Assembly (NCBI RefSeq): GCF_014196345.1
Contig: NZ_JACIDN010000004.1
Span: forward strand, 310,001-374,000
From: Methylobacterium brachythecii
GTDB taxonomy: Bacteria; Pseudomonadota; Alphaproteobacteria; Rhizobiales; Beijerinckiaceae
DNA: 64,000 nt
Reading direction: 5' to 3'
Shown: piece after piece, positions 1-8,528 of the stretch
Layout: each line of letters begins with the position of its first letter
Position numbering within the stretch: the first letter of the stretch is position 1
Notes under the pieces: model-generated
The model's input: the letters and a program-made list of their open reading frames with translations, nothing else
What the model was told of the DNA's origin: nothing
The model's database searches: none
Program-made: the position numbers and the translations under genes

Positions 1-496
1 CTTCGAGTCCGAGCAAGCCGCCACCGATGACGATGGCCCTGGCATGTTCCACGGCGGCCGCCCGGATCGCGGCGACGTCGGCGAAGTCGCGAAACGTGAC
101 GACTCCGGGGAGGTCGGCTCCCGGCAGCGGCAGCCGGATCGGCAGCGATCCGACTGCCAGCACCAGCCTGTCGAAGGGCAGCACATGGGTCTCGCCGACG
201 ACAACCAGCCCATTCTCCCGGTCGATCGTCGTGACGGGCGCGCCGGTGATCAGGCGGATGCCGTGCTCGGCGTACCAATCGAGTCCGCGGAAGCCGCAGG
301 CTGCCTCGTCGACCTCCCCGCCGAGCAGTGAGGAGAGCAGCACGCGGTTATAGGCGGCGACCGGTTCGGCCCCGACGACGGTGACGTCGAAGCGACCCGG
401 CGCGCGTTCCGTCAGCCGCTCCAGAAAGCGGAGCGAGACCATGCCGTTGCCGACGACGACGAGCCGTTCCTTGGTCTGGGCAGACGATGCGTCCAT
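1..496 (-). CDS. nirB: Nitrite reductase [NAD(P)H] large subunit, N-terminal part (runs off left edge)
   Basis: The first ~165 residues of an FAD/NAD(P)H-dependent oxidoreductase are present; the rest lies beyond position 1. I translated it by hand from the ATG at 496. The N-terminus reads LVVVGNGMVSLRFLERL, the FAD-binding dinucleotide fold typical of NirB, followed by AYNRVLLSSLLGG and, at the cut edge, a second Rossmann motif (IVIGGGLLGLE) for NAD(P)H. NirB reduces nitrite to ammonium in the cytoplasm with siroheme and 4Fe-4S centres, which would be in the missing part. Its position after nrtABC on the same strand supports an assimilatory role. A related rubredoxin-reductase-like protein cannot be excluded from the N-terminus alone. 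Confidence 0.8.
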   Translation of the reverse strand, partial: MDASSAQTKERLVVVGNGMVSLRFLERLTERAPGRFDVTVVGAEPVAAYNRVLLSSLLGGEVDEAACGFRGLDWYAEHGIRLITGAPVTTIDRENGLVVVGETHVLPFDRLVLAVGSLPIRLPLPGADLPGVVTFRDFADVAAIRAAAVEHARAIVIGGGLLGLE

Positions 497-528
497 TGGA
501 CTGGCTGCGTTTATCCCATCCAGCACCT

Positions 529-644
529 CATCCCGAGGCGCCGGAGCGAAGCGGAGGCCTCGAAGGAGGGCTCCAGATGCCGCCCGCGATCCCTGGAGCC
601 CTCCTTCGATGCCCGCTGGCGCGGGCAGCTCAGGGTGAGCTCAA
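529..644. repeat. Imperfect inverted-repeat element between nrtC and nirB
   Basis: A perfect 16-bp inverted repeat (561-576 CGAAGGAGGGCTCCAG and 593-608) is nested inside weaker outer arms around CTCATCCCGAG (about 530-540) and CTCAGGGTGAG (about 630-640). This looks like a dispersed palindromic intergenic element. It sits inside the nrtABC-nirB transcription unit, so the RNA would carry a strong hairpin that could act in mRNA processing or partial termination. The function is inference. Confidence 0.6.
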
Positions 645-673
645 GGGCGGGGCGGCGCGGTGACGTTGCTGCC

Positions 674-1471
674 TCAAGCCGCGAGGGCGGCGGGCTTGGC
701 GTGGCGGGCGTAGAGGAATTCCAGCACCGCGGCGCGGGCATGGACGTAGGCGGCGTCCTCGACGAGCTCGAGCCGGCGGCGCGGGCGCTTCAGCGGAACC
801 TCGAGGATCTCGCCGATCGTGGCCGAGGGGCCGTTCGTCATCATCACGATGCGGTCGGAGAGCAGCACGGCCTCGTCGACGTCGTGGGTGATCATGATGA
901 CGGTGTTTTTCAGCCGCATCTGGATCTCCATGATCGAGTCCTGGAGATGCGCGCGGGTCAGGGCGTCCAGCGCCCCGAACGGTTCGTCCATGAGCAGCAC
1001 CTTCGGCTCCATGGCGAGCGCGCGGGCGATGCCGACGCGCTGCTTCATGCCGCCGGAAATCTCGGCCGGACGCTTGTCGGCGGCGTGCATCATGTTCACG
1101 AGAGCGAGGTTGTGCTCGATCCACTCCGCGCGCTCGGTCCGCGACTTCTTGCCCTTAAGCACCTTGTCGACGGCGAGCGCCACGTTTTCGCGCACGGTAA
1201 GCCAAGGAAGCAGCGAGTGGTTCTGGAAGACCACGGCGCGGTCGGGACCGGGCGCGTTGACCTCTTTGCCGTCGAGCAGGACGACGCCGGTCGAGGCCTT
1301 GAGCAGGCCGGCGACGATGTTGAGCACCGTCGACTTGCCGCAGCCCGAATGGCCGATGATCGAGACGAATTCGCCCTTAGCGATGGTGAGGTCGACCTCG
1401 CGCAGCACCTCGGACGTCTTGCCGGCGCGGGTGAAGCTGATGCCGACCTTGGAAAGATTCAGGTGGGACAT
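674..1471 (-). CDS. nrtC: Nitrate ABC transporter ATP-binding protein
   Basis: 265-residue ATPase of the nitrate/sulfonate/taurine importer family; it powers nitrate uptake through NrtB. The Walker A motif GHSGCGKST is at residues 40-48, the signature ISGGMKQR at 138-145 (the GMKQR form is typical of nitrate importers), Walker B VLLMDEP at 158-164 and the H-loop His at 196. It has the single-domain length and lacks the NrtA-like C-terminal domain of cyanobacterial NrtC. The start at 1471 is chosen because GAGGAG precedes it; the open frame extends upstream to 1609 but overlaps nrtB. It follows nrtB by 11 bp, so it is co-transcribed. Confidence 0.93.
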   Translation of the reverse strand: MSHLNLSKVGISFTRAGKTSEVLREVDLTIAKGEFVSIIGHSGCGKSTVLNIVAGLLKASTGVVLLDGKEVNAPGPDRAVVFQNHSLLPWLTVRENVALAVDKVLKGKKSRTERAEWIEHNLALVNMMHAADKRPAEISGGMKQRVGIARALAMEPKVLLMDEPFGALDALTRAHLQDSIMEIQMRLKNTVIMITHDVDEAVLLSDRIVMMTNGPSATIGEILEVPLKRPRRRLELVEDAAYVHARAAVLEFLYARHAKPAALAA

Positions 1472-1482
1472 ACTCGTTCTCC

Positions 1483-2352
1483 TCAGGCTGCGCTGGTGCC
1501 GCGGGTCACGAGCGCACCCACGCCGGCCACCAGCCGATCGAGGAAGAAGCCGATGATCCCGACATAGACGAGGGCGACGATGATCTCGCTGATGTGCGAC
1601 GAGTTCCACGCGTCCCAGATGAAGAAGCCGATGCCGACGCCGCCGATCAGCATCTCGGCCGCGACGATGGCGAGCCAGGACAGGCCGACGCCGATACGCA
1701 GGCCGGTGAAGATGTACGGCGCCGCCGAGGGCAGCATGATCTTGTAGAAGAACTCGATCGGGTTCAGCCGGATGACCGCGGCGACGTTGCGGTAGTCTTG
1801 CGGAATGTTCCTGATGCCGACCGCTGTGTTGATGATGATCGGCCAGATCGAGGTGATGAAGATCACGAAGATCGCGGAGGGCTGACCGTCACGGAAGGCG
1901 GCGAGTGAGAGCGGCAGCCAGGCGAGCGGCGGGATCGTGCGCAGCACCTGGAAGATCGGGTCGAGGCCGCGCATGGCCCAGTCCGACTGACCGACGAGCG
2001 TGCCGAGCAGGACCCCGGCGACGACAGCGAGCGAGAAGCCCAGCGCGACGCGCTGCAGGCTCGCCGAGAGGTGCCAGAACAGGCCCTTGTCGGTCCCGCC
2101 ATTGTCGAAGAACGGATGGGCGATGATGTCCCAGGCTTCCGTGACCACGCGTGAGGGCGACGGCAGGCCTGCGGTCGGCGAGGAGCACAGCACCTGCCAG
2201 AGCAGCAGGAAGCCGGCGAGCACCACGATGGGCGGGATCACCCGGGCGCAGACCGCCCGGATGCCCTTCATCGTCACGAAGGGGCCGCGGCTTTTCGCGG
2301 CTGCCTTGGCGGCCGTGCCGAGGCTGGTGGAGAGAGCGGAGCTGGATGCCAT
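1483..2352 (-). CDS. nrtB: Nitrate ABC transporter permease
   Basis: 289-residue inner-membrane permease with a short cytoplasmic N-terminus, a first membrane segment around residues 38-55 and a family EAA-type loop in the segment NPIEFFYKIMLPSAAPYIF, followed by GLRIGVGLSWL. Together with NrtA and NrtC it forms the nitrate importer. Its ATG shares one base with the nrtA stop codon (TGATG), which implies translational coupling; an in-frame GTG one codon earlier is the alternative start. The length is normal for the family. Confidence 0.93.
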   Translation of the reverse strand: MASSSALSTSLGTAAKAAAKSRGPFVTMKGIRAVCARVIPPIVVLAGFLLLWQVLCSSPTAGLPSPSRVVTEAWDIIAHPFFDNGGTDKGLFWHLSASLQRVALGFSLAVVAGVLLGTLVGQSDWAMRGLDPIFQVLRTIPPLAWLPLSLAAFRDGQPSAIFVIFITSIWPIIINTAVGIRNIPQDYRNVAAVIRLNPIEFFYKIMLPSAAPYIFTGLRIGVGLSWLAIVAAEMLIGGVGIGFFIWDAWNSSHISEIIVALVYVGIIGFFLDRLVAGVGALVTRGTSAA

Positions 2353-3641
2353 CACGCCACCTTCTTGATGCCGAGGCTGGAGAGGTAAGCGGCCGGATCG
2401 GCTGGATCGAAGACCTTACCGTCGAAGAAGGTCTCCTTGCCGCGCGAGGTCGAACTCGGCATCGCGGTGACGCCGAGCGCCTTGGCCGCATCCTTCCAGA
2501 GGTCTTCGCGATTGACCTTCGCGATCAGCGACTTGCCGTCGAAATTCGCGTCGTACTTACCCCAGCGGATGTCCTCGGTGATGAACCAGAGGTCGTGCGA
2601 CTGGTAGGGATAGGAGGCGTTATCGGCCCAGAACTTCATCGCGACGGGGCTGTTCTCGACGACGCGGCCGGTGCCGTAGTCGAACTTGCCCTTCATCCGG
2701 TCGATCACATCCGCAACCGGAACGTTGATCCACTGGCGCTTGGCGACGATGGCGGCCAGCTCTTCCTTGTTCTCGACCTTCTCGCACCATTGCTGGGCTT
2801 CCATCACCGCCATCAGCAGCGCCTTGGCGGCGTTGGGATACTTGTCGACCCAGGCCGACCGCATCGCGAAGGACTTCTCCGGGTGGTCCTTCCAGAGCTC
2901 GCCGGTGGTGAGCGCGGTGTAGCCGATGCCCTGGTGGATGAGCTGCTCGTTCCACGGCTCGCAGACGCAGAAGCAGTCCATCGTGCCGACCTTCATGTTC
3001 GCCACCATCTGGGCGGGCGGCACGACGATGGTCTCGATGTCCTTGTCGGGGTCGATGCCGCCGGCGGCGAGCCAATAGCGGATCCAGAGATCGTGGGTGC
3101 CGCCCGGGAAGGTCATGGCGGCCTTGATCGACTTGCCGGACGCCTTCTTGGCGTCGAGCAGGGCTTTGAAGGGCTTGGTGTCGACGCCGATCTTGGCGTC
3201 GATGTACTCCTTCGAGACCGAGATGCACTGCCCGTTCAGGTTGAGCCGGGCCATGATGTACATCGGCACCGGCACGTTGTTCTGCGTCACGCGGCCGGAC
3301 GAGATCAGGTAGGGCATCGGCGTGAGGATGTGCGCGCCGTCGATGCCGTTGCCCTCGGAGCCGAGCACGAGGTTGTCGCGCGTCGTGCCCCAGGAGGCCT
3401 GCTTCAGCACTTCGACGTCGGGCATGCCGTACTTGGCGAAAAAGCCCTTCTCCTTGGCGACGAAGAGCGGGCCCGCGTCGGTCAGCGCGATGAAGCCGAG
3501 TTTGGCGCCCTTGACCTCGGGACCCGCGCCCTGCGCGAAGGCGCCGCCGGGAAGTGCAGTACGCGCGGCGGCGGCCAGCGCAAGGGCGCCGGAAGCGCCC
3601 TTCAGAATGCCTCGACGGGTGCTGCTGCGATCGAAGTCCAT
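2352..3641 (-). CDS. nrtA: Nitrate ABC transporter substrate-binding protein (Tat-exported)
   Basis: 429-residue periplasmic binding protein of the NrtA/CmpA family that captures nitrate and delivers it to NrtB. The N-terminus has a twin-arginine signal (STRRGILKG, Arg 9-10) followed by an Ala-rich hydrophobic stretch ending near AFAQ, so export is probably folded via Tat. Family segments such as LGFIALTDAGPLFVAKEKG and FCVCEPWNEQ are present. The start at 3641 follows GGGGAC; the frame stays open nine codons further upstream. It is the first gene of the operon and is preceded by a sigma-54 promoter and an attenuator leader (3641-3810). Its close paralogue nasS lies just upstream. Confidence 0.94.
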   Translation of the reverse strand: MDFDRSSTRRGILKGASGALALAAAARTALPGGAFAQGAGPEVKGAKLGFIALTDAGPLFVAKEKGFFAKYGMPDVEVLKQASWGTTRDNLVLGSEGNGIDGAHILTPMPYLISSGRVTQNNVPVPMYIMARLNLNGQCISVSKEYIDAKIGVDTKPFKALLDAKKASGKSIKAAMTFPGGTHDLWIRYWLAAGGIDPDKDIETIVVPPAQMVANMKVGTMDCFCVCEPWNEQLIHQGIGYTALTTGELWKDHPEKSFAMRSAWVDKYPNAAKALLMAVMEAQQWCEKVENKEELAAIVAKRQWINVPVADVIDRMKGKFDYGTGRVVENSPVAMKFWADNASYPYQSHDLWFITEDIRWGKYDANFDGKSLIAKVNREDLWKDAAKALGVTAMPSSTSRGKETFFDGKVFDPADPAAYLSSLGIKKVA

Positions 3642-3676
3642 GATGTCCCCACGCCTCGCCGCCCTCACGGCGGTCG

Positions 3677-3748
3677 AACAAAGAAGGCCGCTGGTCGAGA
3701 TCGTCCGCGCGATGGAATCGCGGGTGGATGATCCGGATCAGCGGCCTT
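3677..3748 (-). terminator. Leader terminator of the nrt operon (attenuator)
   Basis: On the minus strand AAGGCCGCTG (3748-3739) pairs perfectly with CAGCGGCCTT (3693-3684), followed directly by CTTTGTT (3683-3677). The long loop contains smaller hairpins, including CGCGAT-TCC-ATCGCG. The 5' arm is also the loop and 3' arm of the second antiterminator hairpin, so the two structures exclude each other. The U-run is weak (four T in seven). Confidence 0.75.
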
Positions 3749-3780
3749 GCTGACGGCTAGAAACCCGTCGCCGTTGACGG
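3738..3780 (-). promoter_or_regulatory. NasT (ANTAR) target: two hexaloop hairpins in the nrtA leader
   Basis: Read on the minus strand, hairpin 1 is CCGTC-AACGGC-GACGG (3780-3765) and hairpin 2 is TCAGC-AAGGCC-GCTGA (3753-3738). Both have 5-bp stems and exactly six-base loops with A at position 1 and G at position 4, the recognition rule known for ANTAR antiterminators. Eleven bases separate them. Hairpin 2 overlaps the 5' arm of the terminator at 3677-3748, as expected for an antitermination switch. NasT is encoded about 1.8 kb upstream on the same strand. Confidence 0.85.
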
Positions 3781-3794
3781 ATGCGAGGGTGGTC

Positions 3795-3809
3795 GCACGA
3801 TCCGTGCCA
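3795..3809 (-). promoter_or_regulatory. Sigma-54 (RpoN) -24/-12 promoter of nrtA
   Basis: The minus strand reads TTGGCACGGATCGTGC ending at 3795: TGGCAC (3809-3804), five bases, then GTGC (3798-3795). This matches the RpoN consensus TGGCAC-N5-TTGC with one mismatch. The predicted start is near 3783, at the foot of the first leader hairpin. The region upstream (about 3815-3850) is AT-rich. It implies NtrC-type control by nitrogen limitation. A GTGCGCTGCAC palindrome at 3895-3905 lies at an activator-like distance but does not match the NtrC consensus well. Confidence 0.8.
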
Positions 3810-3963
3810 ACGTGATCGAGTTTTTATAAGTTATTGATTTGTATGAATTAAAAAGCAGCGCCTCAAGAAGGCGTGATTGTTGTTGCCGCAGAAAGTGCGC
3901 TGCACAAAAATAAGGCGGGTGATGCTTCTTGCTGCAATGCGGCAGGCTGCGCCCGCCGATTGG

Positions 3964-4968
3964 TCAAGCTTTGTGCAATATGGGCCGGTAGAAGACTCTC
4001 GCAGCCTCGGCCGTCTGAACCGCATCCGAGACCTGACCCGAGGCAGCCATCTGGCGGGCCAGCCAGAGCGCGTGCTCCGGGCGGGGGGCCTGCACGTCGG
4101 CGCCGAGCCGCAGATAGTCGGGATCGGTTCGGCGCGTCCCGGCCGTATCCACGACGAGATGGCCGGTCAGGGAGCGCCGGATCAGGTCGGTCTCGCGCCC
4201 GAGGCCGCCTTTTTCCGAGAGCAGCCCAGCCAGTTCACCGACATTGGCTGGATCGCCGCACCAGATCCCGGCGCGCGTGACGGCGTGCACCAGCGGTGCC
4301 AGCGCCTCAGCCTGCCCTGCATGCACGGCGAGCACCTTTTCCGGGCAGTCGGGCACGATCTCGCAGCCGAGGGCGGCGATGCGCCCGAGGCCTGCGGCGA
4401 CCGCGATGCTGTTCCACGGCGCGCCGACGCAGAACCCGTCGATCTCGCCGCGCGAGAGCGCATCGACCGTCTGAGGCGGAGGCACCACCACGATCCGGAC
4501 CGTCCGCTCCAGATCGATGCCGCCGCGCTCGGCAAAGATCCTGAGCTGGTAGCTGTGGCAGGAGAACGGGTGCACGGTGGCGATGCTCAGCGGCCTGCCC
4601 TCCCGGGCCCGCGCAAGGGCGAGGCGGCCGAAGGCCGAGGCCACCGCATCGAGGTCGTCGGCCTCCGGCGCCATCGCCTCCCAGAGAGGCAGGGACAGGG
4701 TGATGGCGTTGCCGTTGAGGTTCAGCGCCATCGGCGCCACCAGATCCGCCTGGGGACCGGATAGGCCGAGCCGGGTTGCCAGCGCCAGCGGCGCCAGCAT
4801 GTGGGCGGCGTCGAGATAGCCGAGTGCCAGCCGGTCCCGCAGGGTCGCCCAGGACGGTTCGGGGTGGAGCACGAGCTCGATCCCCTCATCGCGGGCGAAG
4901 TCGAGTTCGGCCGCGGCCAGAACCGGGGCGGCGTCCGTGAGCGGGACGTATCCGAGATCGACCCTCAT
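3964..4968 (-). CDS. nasS: Nitrate sensor NasS (NrtA-like, cytoplasmic)
   Basis: 334-residue NrtA/CmpA-fold protein without any signal peptide: it starts directly with MRVDLGYVPLTDAAPVLAA. That separates it from the exported NrtA and fits NasS, the cytoplasmic sensor that holds NasT inactive until nitrate or nitrite binds. Family motifs include FCVGAPWNSIA and ALNLNGNAITLS. Its ATG overlaps the nasT stop (ATGA at 4965-4968), so the two are translationally coupled and probably made in fixed ratio. The gap to nrtA (322 bp) holds the nrt promoter and leader. Confidence 0.9.
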   Translation of the reverse strand: MRVDLGYVPLTDAAPVLAAAELDFARDEGIELVLHPEPSWATLRDRLALGYLDAAHMLAPLALATRLGLSGPQADLVAPMALNLNGNAITLSLPLWEAMAPEADDLDAVASAFGRLALARAREGRPLSIATVHPFSCHSYQLRIFAERGGIDLERTVRIVVVPPPQTVDALSRGEIDGFCVGAPWNSIAVAAGLGRIAALGCEIVPDCPEKVLAVHAGQAEALAPLVHAVTRAGIWCGDPANVGELAGLLSEKGGLGRETDLIRRSLTGHLVVDTAGTRRTDPDYLRLGADVQAPRPEHALWLARQMAASGQVSDAVQTAEAARVFYRPILHKA

Positions 4969-5552
4969 CCGAGCAGATCCGCCGCGGTGACGATCGCCCG
5001 GGCGATGTCGATGATCTTGCGCTTCTCGTTCATGGCCTGCTTGCGCAGGAGCTTGTAGGCCTCATCCTCGGAGAGACCTTTGCGGCTCATCAGAATGCCC
5101 TTGGCCCGGTCGATCACCTTGCGGTCGGCAAGCTCGCTCTTGGCCTCCAGCAGCTCGCGCTGCAGTCGGGCGAAGGCGTTGAAGCGCAGGATCGCGATGT
5201 CGAGGATCGACTTGATGCGCTCGGTGCGCAGACCGTCGACGACATAGGCCGATATGCCGGCATCCACCGCCGCCTGCATCATGGTGGCGTCGGAACGGTC
5301 GACGAACATCGCCACGGGCCGCTCCGCGTGCCGGGCGATGCCCGACATCTGCTCGAGGATATCGCGGCTCGGGCTCTCGAGATGGACCACGACCACGTCG
5401 GGCTTCAGCGCCGCGACCCGCGCTTGCAGATCGGGTCCGTCGGCGACGACGACTACCGTGCCGACCCCGGCGGCGCGCAAGCCTTCTTCGAGGATTGCGG
5501 CGCGCGCGCGACTCGGATCGATCACGGCGACGGTGAGGCTGGTCTCGGTCAT
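4965..5552 (-). CDS. nasT: ANTAR-domain antiterminator NasT
   Basis: 195-residue RNA-binding regulator. Residues ~1-120 form a receiver-like domain and residues ~133-192 an ANTAR domain (LADRKVIDRAKGILMSRKG, LSEDEAYKLLR). Known NasT proteins bind paired hexaloop hairpins in nitrate-assimilation leaders and prevent termination; such a leader precedes nrtA at 3641-3783. The usual phosphoacceptor Asp is replaced: the segment reads VVVVHLESPSRD with His57, fitting control by NasS rather than phosphorylation. I chose the ATG at 5552, where homology begins; the frame is open to 5768 without a clear ribosome site. Confidence 0.9.
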   Translation of the reverse strand: MTETSLTVAVIDPSRARAAILEEGLRAAGVGTVVVVADGPDLQARVAALKPDVVVVHLESPSRDILEQMSGIARHAERPVAMFVDRSDATMMQAAVDAGISAYVVDGLRTERIKSILDIAILRFNAFARLQRELLEAKSELADRKVIDRAKGILMSRKGLSEDEAYKLLRKQAMNEKRKIIDIARAIVTAADLLG

Positions 5553-5867
5553 CGAGGCCGGATGCGGGGTGGCGGGGTGGCGTTGCGGTAGCGTGGCGGC
5601 GATCGGATGTGCAAGCCGCGTGCCCGCGGCCATGGCAACGTCCGAGAGGGGCAACCGGCTCTTCGACGAGCCGCGAGCCATGCATCTTCGCTTCCTAGGC
5701 CAAGATCGGCCCGCCGACGTCTCCTTGGGCCGAAGCGCTTTGACGAAGGTGCGGCTCTCTGGCGGCACTGCGAAAGCATTTGTTTCACGGCGGAGACGAA
5801 ACGGCCCCGGTTCCGCCGCAAACCAGACGGCAAATGCTGGTTCGAGGCGAACCGGAGGCTTCAGCCG
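5553..5867. other. Intergenic region between divergent nasT and a hypothetical gene
   Basis: About 315 bp without a convincing gene. It must carry the nasTS promoter (minus) and the promoter of the gene at 5868 (plus). I found no sigma-54 motif, no clear sigma-70 pair and no hexaloop hairpins here, so nasTS itself does not look controlled by the NasT switch. Confidence 0.5.
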
Positions 5868-6494
5868 ATGAGCGCATGTGCCCCCCGTGATCCCGGAGTG
5901 GAAACGCTCTCGGCGGCGCGCGGATCGGCCTTGCCCTTCCTGCCGACGCTCCTGACCGCGTTCGCCGTCGGCCTCCTGTCCCTGCTATGCAGCCCCTCCT
6001 CCGCTCCGGTCGCGCCGGCGGCCTCCGTCGTGACGGCGGAGGTCTCCCCCGCCGGCGCCGACGGATTCCATCCAGTGCTGCCGGGATCCGAGACGGCGCC
6101 CGCCATTCCCGCGGCCCTCGCCTTCGCGCGATTGCATCCGCTGACCTTGCATGCCCCGCAGCTTGCCGAGACCAAGGCTCCCGCGACACGTTCCACACGC
6201 TCGGCTTCCGCGAGCCGTCGCGCCTGCACCGGGCCGCGCTGCGTCGAGACGCGACGCCTCGAAACGGCGGTGCGGACGCCACCGGCCAAGGCAGCTTCCG
6301 AGCCGGAGTCGGCTCCGGCATCGATGCGTGCCCAGAGCGAGGCGGACGAGGACATGTTGCCCACCGGCGCCCTGCCGTTCGCCGCGACCGCGGCCTCCTG
6401 GGTCGATCGCGCCCGCAGCATCGGAGGCAGCGTCGGCAACGGCGCCGCCTCGCTCGGTGGCTCCGTGGTCGAACTGCTCGCCAGCGCGCGCTGA
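5868..6494 (+). CDS. Hypothetical membrane-anchored protein
   Basis: 208 residues, not recognised. A hydrophobic segment at about residues 22-41 (LPFLPTLLTAFAVGLLSLLC) gives an N-terminal membrane anchor or an uncleaved signal, possibly lipidated or cleaved near the Cys. The rest is Ala/Pro/Ser/Arg-rich and of low complexity, with a short amphipathic Gly/Ser/Val-rich C-terminus. The start at 5868 is supported by GGAGG at 5854-5858. It is divergent from nasT and followed by the GH15 gene after 137 bp. Function unknown. Confidence 0.6.
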   Translation: MSACAPRDPGVETLSAARGSALPFLPTLLTAFAVGLLSLLCSPSSAPVAPAASVVTAEVSPAGADGFHPVLPGSETAPAIPAALAFARLHPLTLHAPQLAETKAPATRSTRSASASRRACTGPRCVETRRLETAVRTPPAKAASEPESAPASMRAQSEADEDMLPTGALPFAATAASWVDRARSIGGSVGNGAASLGGSVVELLASAR

Positions 6495-6631
6495 GCCGGC
6501 TGTCGCGCAAAGCGGCTCTGACGGCACTGCAACACAGCTCGGCGTCAGGAAAGCGTGAGTGGGCTGGATCGCTCCGAAACCGGCCCTAACTCGGGTCTGA
6601 CGGCCCGGAATGCGCCGTTGCCCGAGGTTCC

Positions 6632-8506
<1,875 letters not shown>

Positions 8507-8528
8507 CGAAATTGGGAAGACACACGGT

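Noticed and set aside
3895..3905. GTGCGCTGCAC palindrome about 110 bp upstream of the nrtA start as an NtrC site
   Set aside because: The arm orientation and spacing do not fit the TGCAC-type NtrC consensus, so I kept it only as a remark.
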